Assembly: GCF_017676365.1 (NCBI RefSeq)
Contig: NZ_JADKMA010000026.1
Location: forward strand, 1 to 50,358
DNA length: 50,358 bases
Origin: Streptomyces oryzae
GTDB taxonomy: Bacteria > Actinomycetota > Actinomycetes > Streptomycetales > Streptomycetaceae
Direction: 5' to 3'
Of the stretch, positions 7,991 through 16,146 are shown in pieces (position 1 is the first letter of the stretch; each line of letters opens with the position of its first letter). The translations under genes and the position numbers were made by a program. The notes under the pieces are model-generated. The model did no database searches and was not told the DNA's origin. It saw only the letters and a program-made list of their open reading frames with translations.

Positions 7991-9364
7991 TCAGGCACCG
8001 GCGAAGACATCGCGTCCCCGTTCATCGAGCTCGGTCACGCACCGCAGGCCGCGGGCCCGGAAGCGTGCGAGGTCGCCGCGCATCCGGGAGACCGCCCTGC
8101 GGGTGCGGACGGAGCGGACACCACCCATGTGGTCGATGGCCTGGTGCCAGGTGGCGCATGCCTGCTCGATGCTGCCGCGCTTGAGGTGCATTTCCGCGCC
8201 CGCGACCAGGTCCAGGGCGACGATGCGCGCATAGGTGTCTGCCGGGCGGGCCGTGGCGGCCAGCGCGTAGTGCTCGGCGGCGGCCCGGTGATCTCCTATG
8301 GTTTCGTGGACCTTGGCGGTCCGGGAGTAGACCGAGGCGGCTGGTGGGCCCCAGGCCAGCGCCCAGAACGGCACGTCGTCGCCGGGGGCACCGGTCAGCA
8401 GGGTGCGGGCGTGTTCGGCCTCGGCCAGGGCCGCGCGGCGCTTGCCGCTCTTGGCCAGGGTGTGGGCGTGAACGACGCGGAAGAGTGCTTCGGTCTGGGC
8501 ATCGACCCGTCCCTTGGCGCGGTTCAGGCCGGTCTCGGCCAGACCCTGGCAGTGCTCGGGGCGGTGGAGTTTGAGGCCCTGCATGGCCATGGTGCGCATC
8601 ACGAATTCGGCGTGCCCACGAAGACCGGATTCGGCGGCCAGGGCGTAGGACTGGAGGTAGTAGCGCTGGGCGAGTCCTTGCTGGCCGGCGTCGTAGCTCT
8701 TCCAGCCCAGCAGGTGGACGCCGCGGCTGGCGGCGGAGAGCATCTGCTGGCGGACTTCGTCGGTATGGAACCGCGCCCGGCACAGCGGGGCGATGTCGTC
8801 GCGGAGGTAGGCGACCAGGGCGCTGCGGCCGTGTTGTCCGCCGTGGCGTTCGTCCATCTCGGAGAAGGCGTGGAGCATGTCGCGGACGGCTGCGACCTCG
8901 GCCATGCCGACGGTGTGGCCGGTGCGGGCGGCTGCGGTGCGGGCGGCGATGTCCTGAACGTGGCTGAGGGGTAAGGCCGCGGCTGCCACGGAGTAGGCGG
9001 AGGCCGTCAGAAGGCGGCGGCGGTCCAACTCGTACCTCCACATCGGCAGCAGGGCGTCCAGTGGGTCGCCTGTAAGGGACAGTCCGATGGTGTCACTCTC
9101 GGCCTGTGCTGGGGAGGGCAGGCCGAGGTCGGCGGGGGTCAGGAGGCGGCCCAGGCGCCGGGAGAGCACGATGGCGAGGTAGCGCGGTGTGTCGCCACGC
9201 GGCAGGGATCCGCTGAGCCAATGCTGCACGTTGGACTTGTTCGTGCGTAAGCGCGCGCCGCATTCGGCCGCAACCGCGCAGACTGCCTTGGCCAGAGCCT
9301 CATAGGTGAGGCCGGATTCAGCGACAAGGGCACTGAGCTGGATGTTGGGCGTGCGGGTGGTCAT
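7991..9364 (-). CDS. Helix-turn-helix regulator with C-terminal TPR-like repeats
   Basis: Transcriptional regulator of 457 residues. Residues about 8-70 form an XRE-like DNA-binding region (LSALVAESGLTYEALAKAV; KSNVQHWLSGSLPRGDTPRY). The rest is helical with TPR-like repeats, including a polar WALAWGPP segment and tandem helices around AEHYALAATARPADTYA. Large regulators of this XRE-TPR kind are abundant in Streptomyces and often act on a neighbouring gene. The ATG at 9364 was chosen; upstream in-frame codons cross the ATATACC repeats. A decayed relative of its C-terminus lies near 21.4 kb. Confidence 0.75.
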   Translation of the reverse strand: MTTRTPNIQLSALVAESGLTYEALAKAVCAVAAECGARLRTNKSNVQHWLSGSLPRGDTPRYLAIVLSRRLGRLLTPADLGLPSPAQAESDTIGLSLTGDPLDALLPMWRYELDRRRLLTASAYSVAAAALPLSHVQDIAARTAAARTGHTVGMAEVAAVRDMLHAFSEMDERHGGQHGRSALVAYLRDDIAPLCRARFHTDEVRQQMLSAASRGVHLLGWKSYDAGQQGLAQRYYLQSYALAAESGLRGHAEFVMRTMAMQGLKLHRPEHCQGLAETGLNRAKGRVDAQTEALFRVVHAHTLAKSGKRRAALAEAEHARTLLTGAPGDDVPFWALAWGPPAASVYSRTAKVHETIGDHRAAAEHYALAATARPADTYARIVALDLVAGAEMHLKRGSIEQACATWHQAIDHMGGVRSVRTRRAVSRMRGDLARFRARGLRCVTELDERGRDVFAGA

Positions 9365-9380
9365 GAGCCCTCTGCCCCCG

Positions 9381-9397
9381 GATATACCCGATATACC
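9381..9397. promoter_or_regulatory. Direct repeat GATATACC x2 upstream of the regulator
   Basis: Two exact copies of GATATACC with a 9-base period lie 17-33 bases upstream of the regulator ATG. They are unusually AT-rich for this sequence. They could be an autoregulatory operator or overlap a -10 element. Function is inferred from position only. Confidence 0.35.
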
Positions 9398-9536
9398 GCT
9401 TGGCCTGTCCATCACCGTAGCGCTCCGAGGGGTCCACCGGTTGACTCTTCATCAGGCCCGAGCTTGGCGGTCGACCCCAGTGCCGCCCCCCGGATCTACT
9501 CCCGTGCCCAAGTCCGCGAACCGCATGTGATGCCCC

Positions 9537-9790
9537 ATGCCCCGAGGAGGGATCGTCATGGAAGAGCAGGATGAGAGCTGGGTCGCCGCTACGGCCTCGG
9601 CTTTGCTGGCGGCGGAGTACGAGCGGGTCCCGATCAACGCGCTGACCTTCCGTTGGCCGGGGCTCTCGTTGGAGACCACCTACCGGGTCCAGGCCGCGGT
9701 GGTCGAGCGTCGGCTCGCGGCCGGCGCCCGGGTCGTCGGTCATAAGACCGGGGTGGCCGTCCTCGGTCTCCGTTCCCCCCGACGCCCGGG
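9537..9790 (+). pseudogene. 5' fragment of a 2-keto-4-pentenoate hydratase gene
   Basis: The first 75 residues contain RVPINALTFRWPGLSLE and YRVQAAVVERRLAAGARVVGHKTGV, matching the N-terminus of the 2-hydroxypenta-2,4-dienoate hydratase / fumarylacetoacetate hydrolase family (MhpD-like, aromatic meta-cleavage pathways). After GVAVLGL the frame turns into a proline/alanine shadow and ends at 9872, far short of the usual 260 residues, and the metal-binding region is missing. Truncated remnant. Confidence 0.6.
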
Positions 9791-9872
9791 CTCCCCAGCA
9801 GCACCGCCCGTTGTCCCGGCTGCTACAGCGCCCGGGACTCCTCCGCCCCCTCCGGGCCCTCCCGCCGCCTGA

Positions 9873-10133
9873 ACCAACTGTGCGTGATCGCCGTGGCCAC
9901 GGCAGCAGCCGGGGGACACACCATGGCCCGGCCGGCCGGATGCCGCGGGCGCGGCCATGGCCCGCAGGGCCAGCCCGCCCAGGTCCACCTCGTTCCCGTC
10001 GGCGAGCGGGGTGCGGGGACGCTCAGCCCGGCGGCAGCGTGCACGGCGCGCAGGGCCCGGCCGGCGTCCACGGCCAGCGCACGGCCGCCCCGAGATCGAC
10101 GAGGTACGCGCCCCCTGACCTGGTCGGACGGCG
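9873..10133. other. Degenerate coding debris
   Basis: On the minus strand, pieces with coding bias (AYLVDLGAAVR; AGRALRAVHAAAGLSVPAPR; ADGNEVDLGGLALRAMAAPA) lie in different frames. They look like the frameshifted end of a gene that could not be identified. No intact gene is present. Confidence 0.4.
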
Positions 10134-10385
10134 CTAGTGGCCGGAGGTGGCGGGCCGGTCGGCGAAGATGCCCTGGAGCATGCCGGTGGCCTGGCCGACT
10201 TCGATGAGGTAGCCGTCGGGGTCGCGCAGATAGCAGCGCAGCTCGGCCTTGCGGTCGAGGGGCTCGGTGAGGAACTCCGCGCCTTTGGCGACCGCGTCGG
10301 CATAGAAGGCGGCGATGTCGGCGACACGGACGTTCAGGAAGCTGGACACCGTGTCGCCGTCCTCCGGCGGTACCTGCCGGGCACT
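10134..10385 (-). pseudogene. 3' half of a VOC-family (glyoxalase-like) gene
   Basis: The minus-strand frame reads VPPEDGDTVSSFLNVRVAD, then FYADAVAKGAEFLTEP and CYLRDPDGYLIEVGQ, the second beta-alpha-beta module of vicinal-oxygen-chelate proteins, with the metal-ligand Glu in LIEVGQ. The first module is missing: upstream of VPPEDGD the frame loses coding character. A GTG at 10349 would give 71 residues. It is more likely a truncated remnant than a functional half-domain protein. Confidence 0.65.
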
Positions 10386-10614
10386 CGTTCGTCCGGAGCC
10401 AGGAACCTCCCTCAGTTTTCACAGACGTCACAGGCTCTGTGCAAGCCGCGTCTTCATACAATAATGATAAATACCCTTTCGCAACCAGTAATTCGAAGAA
10501 TTACCTCAGGGCTGTTGTGGGCGGGCTGCGCGAATCCCAATTCCGAGGTACGAGGCGATGCCCAGGGTGACTCCTCGTATTCACCTCTTCCGGACAGATA
10601 CTCAAGGATGTGCC

Positions 10615-11323
10615 ATGCCTCCTCCTCAGCGAACGGCAATAGTTAGCACCGACTGCATCTCGGTCACCGGGACGGGCGACCCCAATACCCCTTACCAACC
10701 GGAGCCCGTCATCGAACAGGACCAGTGCAACGCACTCGCCTGTACGCAGAACGGACTCCGCGTCCCGCGGACGGAACTCACGGGGATCGACCGGGGCGCG
10801 AACATCGGACCCACCCGATCCGTGGACATCGACGTCATCGACAGCGGTGGGGAGAACTGCCCGGACACGTGGACCATCGGCGCCCGGCTCACCCCCGTGT
10901 ACGGACGCGCCGGCGGCACGAACCGGGACGCTGCCGCTCAACGGTGAGTGGACGCCCACCGATTGCGTGGCGACGCTGCCGGAACCGGGCGTGTACCACG
11001 TGACGGCGATGGCGGTCGGTCAGATCTGTGCCACCGCCCGGTACAGCACCAATTTGTGGATCACGTTCGGTCTTGAGCGCGACGGCGTCGGCTTTCTGTT
11101 CGGCTCCGGAGTGGTCCAGCACCAGTACGGCTTTCCCCCCGCCGGGAATGGCTACCAGGCCTGCCACACTGGCCAGGGCTCCGTCACGGCATATGTGGTC
11201 GTGGGCAACCAGGCCAACGTCCGCGTGGTGGGGCGCGCCAACGGCCGCGTGGCCGCAGACAGCACGGTGCAGAGCATCGAGTTGCGAGCGCCTCGCATCT
11301 CGTGGCACAAGATCTCCGACTAG
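10615..11323 (+). pseudogene. Phage-tail-like protein gene with a frameshift
   Basis: The ATG at 10615 follows AAGGA. The first frame contains STDCISVTGTGDPNTPY and CNALACTQNGLRVP, a cysteine-containing pattern that I associate with actinophage minor tail or tail-fibre-like proteins. Near 10905-10925 the coding signal moves to another frame (TGTLPLNGEWTPTDCV; PGVYHVTAMAVGQICATA; GSVTAYVVVGNQANVRVV) and runs to 11323. One base restored would give a protein of about 235 residues. Phage origin is inference. Confidence 0.5.
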
Positions 11324-11329
11324 AGCGAC

Positions 11330-11542
11330 ATGAGTGACGACACCTCCGGGGCCCCGCCCCTGGCCACAGGTCCGCAGCCGCGTTACTTCGCCAAGGAGGG
11401 CGCAGGCGTCCAAGTGGTGTACAACCTGCGCGACGACAGCACGTACCGCACACTGGGCTACCGGGAAATCGACGAGCAGTCCTACCTTGCGAACCTTCCC
11501 GACCCCACTGACATCGGCTGTGCGGAGCACCTGACGGACTGA
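11330..11542 (+). CDS. Small hypothetical protein after the phage-like gene
   Basis: A 70-residue protein starting 6 bases after the previous stop, so co-transcribed with it. It contains PRYFAKEGAGVQVVYNL and DEQSYLANLPDPTDIGC. It may be an accessory of the preceding tail-like protein. A weak hairpin (CCGGCT / AGCCGG) follows at about 11557-11573. Confidence 0.5.
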   Translation: MSDDTSGAPPLATGPQPRYFAKEGAGVQVVYNLRDDSTYRTLGYREIDEQSYLANLPDPTDIGCAEHLTD

Positions 11543-11699
11543 CACGGGACTTCGCACCGGCTGAAGGAGCCGGCCCGAGCCGACGAGTGAGACTCCACCG
11601 GTCAGGGCCCTGTCCCCGCATTCGTCATCACGGCATGTCCCGGTGGGTCTGGTGGGCCTGATGGACGGGGGCGTGGGGATACCCGCGCACGGGGAGCCG

Positions 11700-12050
11700 A
11701 GGATGCGTGAGCGTACCGCCAGCGGCTCACCCTGCAGCCGGCCTTGGCGGTGGCGGAGGGCCGCGCAGGCCACGAGCTGGTGGGTCCGCAGCGGGAGCGC
11801 TGGGCCGGCCTCCTGGCCGCTGGCCCTCTGGCGGGCAGTGGGCGATGGGCAGGTGCTGGTGGACCGGGTGCCGCCGGGGTGGGTGCTGTGGTGGCTGGGC
11901 GGTGCCGGGTATGTCCGGCTGTACGAGGCGCCACTGGCGCCGTTGCTGAGCCGCTGGTCTTTGGTGGGGCACCGCGCGGTGGAGCTGAAGGAGTCCGCGC
12001 GGTGGGTGACCGTCTGGCACCTGCAGCCGGGGCCTGGCCGGGACCGGTGA
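11700..12050 (+). pseudogene. Frameshifted unknown coding remnant
   Basis: Two frames carry successive coding-like parts: RQRLTLQPALAVAEGRAGHE then VGPQRERWAGLLA in one, and LALWRAVGDGQVLVDRVPPG then VRLYEAPLAPLLSRWSLVG in another, ending at 12050. Joined, they would give a short protein of about 110 residues. There is no recognisable domain and no secure start. Probably debris. Confidence 0.3.
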
Positions 12051-12124
12051 GGCGGCTCCCGAGCTGCTGGTTCGCAGACCGCTGCCGCGCCATCGCTTCC
12101 GGCCTTGTGCCAGCTCCAGGAGGA

Positions 12125-12300
12125 CAGCCTGATCATGCGCACCGCCTACGCCGAGGTGCCGCCGCGCGTGGCGTACGCGCTCGCCCCGCTCGGCCGCGAC
12201 CAGCACGAGATCGTCATGCAGCTGTTCGGCTGGGTCGCCGACCATCACGACGAGATCAGGAACGTCGTGCCCGCGCTGCGGAGCGCGCCGCGGCCACGGC
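12125..12300 (+). pseudogene. C-terminal fragment of an HxlR-type regulator
   Basis: The frame reads RTAYAEVPPRVAYALAPLG followed by HEIVMQLFGWVADHHDEI, the winged-helix wing and C-terminal helix of HxlR-family regulators (typically VPPRVEYxLTPLG). The N-terminal recognition helix is absent. It runs directly into helicase-derived sequence, so it is a recombination remnant. Confidence 0.6.
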
Positions 12301-12364
12301 GCGCTGAGGGCAGGGAGCGGCTCCCTGGGGCACGGGGCCGGCGCGCCGGGGCTTCGGCGGCCGG

Positions 12365-12567
12365 AACCGAGCGTGAAGGACACCTGCGAGTGCCGAGGAA
12401 ACACACCGAAACGAACGGCGTCGGCGACGGGAAGGGGCAGCGGCAAGGACCAAGAGGAGCGACAGCTGAAGCTCGGGGCATGGATCAACAACCAGCGCAG
12501 CAGAGCCACCACACTGTCGCCCCAACGGGCGGAGCAGCTGTCCGCCATCGGCATGCGCTGGGCGTGA
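12365..12567 (+). pseudogene. Remnant of a second helicase C-terminus
   Basis: GHLRVPRKHTE in one frame, then KDQEERQLKLGAWINNQRSR and TTLSPQRAEQLSAIGMRWA in the next, match the last 60 residues of the helicase at 343-2868 (GHLRVPRKHVE; LGAWINNQRNR; TTLSPERTQKLSAIAMHWT). A frameshift separates the two parts. It is a decayed 3' end of a paralogous gene in the same orientation. Confidence 0.75.
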
Positions 12568-12629
12568 TGGGCGTAATCGTCACCAACGGCCGTCCCCGCG
12601 CTCGCGGCCGGCTACCTGCTCGGGCCCGG

Positions 12630-12925
12630 ATCAACATGCACCGCAAGATGCTCACCATGGCGGCAGCCACCGGCCGTTACCCGGTCGCAGTCCTCGGACT
12701 GCGCCGTGTACGCAGCCACGGACCCAGCCCGCTTCACGCCCTCCCTCACGACGCCGGCGGCAAGACCGTGCCGGGCAGCTTCCGGCGGGGGTGTCACCCG
12801 GGATGGTCGAGCACGAGGGTGTGCTGCGGGGTGCGGACGTGCTCGAACAGCTCGTCGGCGACGGCAAGGTCGCCAACCTGGCCCGCTACATCAAGACCGG
12901 CGAGGTCAGTGCCAAGGACACCTGA
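12630..12925 (+). pseudogene. tap: Decayed 3' end of tap (telomere-associated protein)
   Basis: Three frames together give a protein tail: SDCAVYAATDPARFT, then HDAGGKTVPGSF, then AGVSPGMVEHEGVLRGADV and LEQLVGDGKVANLARYIKTG, ending 20 bases before the tpg start. In Streptomyces tap usually lies immediately upstream of tpg, and Tap binds telomeric single strands to recruit Tpg. Only about 90 residues remain of a protein normally over 700, and they are frameshifted twice. Identity rests on position and remembered C-terminal motifs. Confidence 0.55.
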
Positions 12926-12945
12926 GAGTAGGAGAGCAGGCGGCG

Positions 12946-13497
12946 ATGGTCACCGTCGGAGAAGAACTCGACAAGGCGGTGCAGGGCGCGTTCACGCACC
13001 CTGCACCCACCTCGGCCGGGGCGCAGATGCGCTACCTGGTCCGCCAGCGCAGCACCCGGCGCGTGGCCGAACTGCTCGGCATCAGCCAGCGCACCGTCGA
13101 ACGCTACGTGAAAGACCAGATCACAACCCCCCGGCCACAGCTCGCCGACCGGCTCGAGCGTGAGGTCCGTGCCCGCTGGCAGCCGCAGATCAAAGCCAGG
13201 GCCAAGCAGGCCGCGGCCACCACCGGCGGCATCATGATCGATGTGCAGGCGAGGTTCGGCTACACCGCCGCCCCCGGCAGCACCGACGATGCCCGCGTGC
13301 GTCACCTCACCCTCGCCCTGCCCCCACACCACGCCGCCCGCCTCCTCCAGGCACGAGAGGCTGGTCTCACCGACGACCAGCTCCGCCAGATCGCCGCCGA
13401 AGCCCTGGGCGAGGTCTACTTCCGCGACACCGGCCGCCGCGCCCACAGCCTCGAAGTGGAACTCACCGACCTCCTCAACCTCCACTTCGAGCTATAA
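12946..13497 (+). CDS. tpg: Telomere-protecting terminal protein Tpg
   Basis: Terminal protein of 183 residues that primes end-patching and is covalently attached to the 5' ends of linear Streptomyces replicons. It starts MVTVGEELDKAV after a GGAG-rich site and is full length for the family (about 185). A helix-turn-helix-like region is at 38-58 (TRRVAELLGISQRT). The central basic region has KARAKQAAATTGG, followed by FGYTAAPGSTDDARVRH and a C-terminal HSLEVELTD. It has no intact tap partner here. A second copy lacking the first 75 residues is at 44495-44821. Confidence 0.9.
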   Translation: MVTVGEELDKAVQGAFTHPAPTSAGAQMRYLVRQRSTRRVAELLGISQRTVERYVKDQITTPRPQLADRLEREVRARWQPQIKARAKQAAATTGGIMIDVQARFGYTAAPGSTDDARVRHLTLALPPHHAARLLQAREAGLTDDQLRQIAAEALGEVYFRDTGRRAHSLEVELTDLLNLHFEL

Positions 13498-13662
13498 CCA
13501 GGCAGAGAGCTTCCGAGGAGCTGTCCCACACCCCCTGCACCGCGCCGGACGGCACACGCTCGCCCAGCAGTGCACAACTGGCAGCCAGGCCGCCCTGGCA
13601 CAGGCACAGCGGCGGCCGCGGTAGCAGCACCGGCGGCGTCCATCTGCCGTCCGCGCACCGGG
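13498..13662. repeat. Left part of the tpg downstream flank shared with 44.8 kb
   Basis: From the tpg stop to about 13662 the DNA closely matches 44822-44990 (for example GTGCACAACTGGCAGCCAGG in both). At 13663 the match stops, and it resumes at 14510. It is therefore part of a duplicated tpg block interrupted at this locus. Confidence 0.75.
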
Positions 13663-13745
13663 CTCAGTTGACTGCACCAACGTGGCGGTCAGCTCGACGG
13701 CCTCTTGGTCCTCGGATTGCCGACTCGGCTCGTCCGCGGCCGCCG

Positions 13746-14441
13746 TCACAGGCTCAGCAGCAGGTCCCTGACCGCGTCGGGCTGGGACAGGAACGGGTGG
13801 TGGCCGGCGTCGAGTTCGACGACACTGTCGGCTCGGCGGGCGAACTCGCGCTGTAGCCGCGGCGGGGTGCCCCGGTCCTGGGCGCAGACGAGGTACGTGG
13901 AGGGCAGCTGCTGCCATGCGGCCGCCCCGACCGGCTGGCCGGTCACGTGCACGCTCTGCCGGGCGAGGTGGTCCGCCGCCTGTGCCTGGACCTCGGGGTC
14001 GCAGTCCTGCAGGAAGGTGTCCACGAGCAGCTCGGGGCGGACCCCGAAGGTGCCGGCGTCGGGATCGACGTCGAGGAACGGGGCGGGGCCGCCGTCCCCG
14101 AACTCCGACAGGCTCTGCCCGACCTCGGGCAGGTAGCTGGAGACCAGCAGCAGGTGGCGTACCGAGGCGATTCCCGCGGCGGCTTCCGCGGTGATGATGC
14201 CGCCGTAGCTGTGGGCGACCACGACGGTCGGCTCGGCGCTGTCCTCCAGCACCTGCCGCACCGCGGCGACATCCTCGGGCAGCCCAGGTCCGCCGATGCC
14301 ACCGGGCAGGCCCACTTCGCCGCAGCTCGGTAGCGCGGGGGCCACGCTCGGCACTCCTCGCTCCTGCAGCAGCTCGGCGGTGCGGTGCCACCACCACGAC
14401 CCGTCCCGCACGCACGCCCCGTGCACGAACACGACCCTCAT
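13746..14441 (-). CDS. Alpha/beta hydrolase
   Basis: Complete 231-residue serine hydrolase, probably an esterase. It begins MRVVFVHGAC with the oxyanion HG motif. The nucleophile elbow is AHSYGG (S78), the acid is D189 (CAQDRGTP) and the catalytic His is H214 (AGHHPFLSQPD), all at the expected spacing. It is small for the family but not truncated. It sits inside a segment of about 847 bp (13663-14509) absent from the matching block near 45 kb, so it was probably gained by insertion. Substrate unknown. Confidence 0.85.
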   Translation of the reverse strand: MRVVFVHGACVRDGSWWWHRTAELLQERGVPSVAPALPSCGEVGLPGGIGGPGLPEDVAAVRQVLEDSAEPTVVVAHSYGGIITAEAAAGIASVRHLLLVSSYLPEVGQSLSEFGDGGPAPFLDVDPDAGTFGVRPELLVDTFLQDCDPEVQAQAADHLARQSVHVTGQPVGAAAWQQLPSTYLVCAQDRGTPPRLQREFARRADSVVELDAGHHPFLSQPDAVRDLLLSL

Positions 14442-14509
14442 CGCCGCTTCCTATCCCCAGAGCACCAGTCCCTGATTGGACCACATGGGACCTCTTGGTG
14501 CAGAGAAGC

Positions 14510-14660
14510 AGGCGCTGCGGACAGTGCGGCACAGACCGGTGCGCGGCTGGCCCCTTACGAACGCGCCACAGCGTCCGCCCTCAGATGGGCGAACAAGGCC
14601 CGCACTTCCTCGGGATCGTCACCGTCCGTGGTGAAGGAAAGGAGCGCCTGATCCTGAGCT
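14510..14660. repeat. Right part of the tpg downstream flank shared with 45 kb
   Basis: The sequence from about 14510 (TGCGGCACAGACCGGTGCGC) to about 14655 matches 44992-45135. It continues the duplicated block that stopped at 13662. Confidence 0.75.
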
Positions 14661-14740
14661 CGGATGACCGCATGGTCGGCCGCGCGGCGTAGCCGGTCAA
14701 GTTGTGGCTGTCGGGTTTGGAAACTCGGTATCGCTGTCAC
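14555..14740 (-). CDS. Small protein conserved in both tpg flanks
   Basis: A 61-residue frame with a GTG start. Its C-terminal half (LLSFTTDGDDPEEVRALFAH) is also found, slightly diverged (LLSFSTDGDDPVEGRALFAH), in the minus strand near 45.1 kb. In that copy the frame runs on past the stop used here. Conservation of residues in the shared flank argues for coding, but function is unknown and the N-terminal part differs. Confidence 0.4.
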   Translation of the reverse strand: MTAIPSFQTRQPQLDRLRRAADHAVIRAQDQALLSFTTDGDDPEEVRALFAHLRADAVARS

Positions 14741-14764
14741 CAGTGATCAGTTGAAGATGGTGGC

Positions 14765-15256
14765 ATGGACGTGCAGAAGGTGACCTTGCGGAAAATGACG
14801 CCCTCGGAATACGAGGTGGCGACTGAGCATCGTGAAGCCGAGACGGCTCGTGAACTCGGCAAGTTGATGCCCCAAGAGCTGGCGCGAGAGCGGGCTCATC
14901 AGGGCACGGCTCAGTACCTTCCGGACGGGCTCGACACAGCTGGTCATCATCTCGTGGTGGCGGAGAACGGTTCAGGCGAGGTTGTGGGGACCGCATGGAT
15001 TGGCCCGGATCCGCACCAAGCTTCTACGGGTACTGCTAGCTCAGCCTGGCTGTACGACCTCCATGTCTTCGCGCAGTTTCGGCGCCGCGGATACGGCTCC
15101 GCCATCCTCGCCGCTGCCGAGGAGCTCGTTGCCCACGAGGGCAAGACCTCGCTCAATTTGAACGTCCTTGGGGACAACGAGGGGGCCATTGCCATGTATC
15201 AACGCAATGGCTATGGAGTGTCGTCGATGTACCTATCCAAGAGTGTGCAGCGATAG
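14765..15256 (+). CDS. GNAT-family N-acetyltransferase
   Basis: Complete 163-residue acetyltransferase using acetyl-CoA. Motif A is LYDLHVFAQFRRRGYGSAI (about 97-114) with the R-R-x-G-Y-G pyrophosphate loop. Motif B has LNLNVLGDNEGAIAMYQRNG (about 130-149), typical of GNAT enzymes. A long N-terminal helical region rich in Glu and Arg precedes the fold. Substrate cannot be deduced. It stands alone, with its own start 24 bases downstream of the divergent small frame at 14555-14740. Confidence 0.85.
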   Translation: MDVQKVTLRKMTPSEYEVATEHREAETARELGKLMPQELARERAHQGTAQYLPDGLDTAGHHLVVAENGSGEVVGTAWIGPDPHQASTGTASSAWLYDLHVFAQFRRRGYGSAILAAAEELVAHEGKTSLNLNVLGDNEGAIAMYQRNGYGVSSMYLSKSVQR

Positions 15257-15403
15257 ATCACCCGGTGGGTGTCTCGGAGACGGGCTTCTTCTGGGTCAGC
15301 CGCCTGGCCATGAGGGCGATGAGTGCCCAGTTCATCGGCGATCCCACGCGCTCCTGGGTAGCGACCTCGGCGGCGCGTAGCGATCGGTGCAGCTCCAGCG
15401 GAG

Positions 15404-16146
15404 TCATCCACCCCAGGGGACGCGCGCGAGAACAAGCCCGCGGACGTCGGCGGCGCGGGTTACCCGGAGCCAGCGCGCGACGTGCTGGAGCTGAGATCCG
15501 CTGGTGAAGACGTCGCCGATGAGGAGGATGGTGGCCCCTTTGATGTCGCGGGGGAGGGCTCCGGTCCAGGTCAGGGCGGCGACATGGGCTGCGGCGGCCG
15601 CGCGCTCCTCGGCAAGGGTGCGGTGGACCGGACCGTCTCGGCGTGCTTCACCAGCCGGTGACCGCCTGACAGGCTGAGAGGAATGGCTCGGGTCACGTCT
15701 TCTGTGTAGGCGGCGTCCATGATCGCCTCGATGTGCTGGATGGGCTGACGACCGCAGTGGGTTGGGTTGCCGACGACGTAGCCGACACCGTGCATCGCCT
15801 CGGGGTGGCTTTCCATCCAGCCGACGAGGAGCCGGCCGAAGATCATCGCCCAGCCGGTCCTCCCGTCGTACTTCAGCTTGTGGATCTTGTCGCGCAGAGC
15901 TCCGGAGTACATGGCCACGGCGTCGACGCGGGAGAAGCCTCGCTCGTCTTCCGGCAGGGCGCACACCTGGTTGCTGCACGCCCTGCCGGGTGCGAGGGCC
16001 TGGGAACAGACCGGGCAGTGAGGCTCGGCGACGGGCTGGAGGGTGCGACCGGCGCAGTCGGAGCACAGGCGGGCGGTGCCGGTGATGCGGTAGGCGCATG
16101 CCGGGCAGTCGGGGAAGCCTGCCGGATCCGGGAGACCTGCCGTCAC
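15404..16146 (-). pseudogene. ComF-like phosphoribosyltransferase gene, frameshifted
   Basis: The GTG start overlaps the dprA stop (GTGA). The N-terminal zinc-finger-like region has CPAC, CSDC, CPVC and further cysteines, as in ComF proteins. It is followed by KIHKLKYDGRTGWAMIFGRL and GYVVGNPTHCGR. Near 15620-15650 a one-base shift moves the signal to another frame, with the PRPP-binding loop ATILLIGDVFTSGSQ. ComF acts in DNA uptake in competent bacteria, while related phosphoribosyltransferases also occur in phage-defence islands. With the frameshift the PRPP site is lost, so the gene is probably dead unless the indel is a sequencing error. Confidence 0.7.

Noticed and set aside
7979..8974. 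331-residue plus-strand frame opposite the XRE-TPR regulator
   Set aside because: Glycine/valine-rich antisense shadow; the minus-strand regulator explains the codon pattern.
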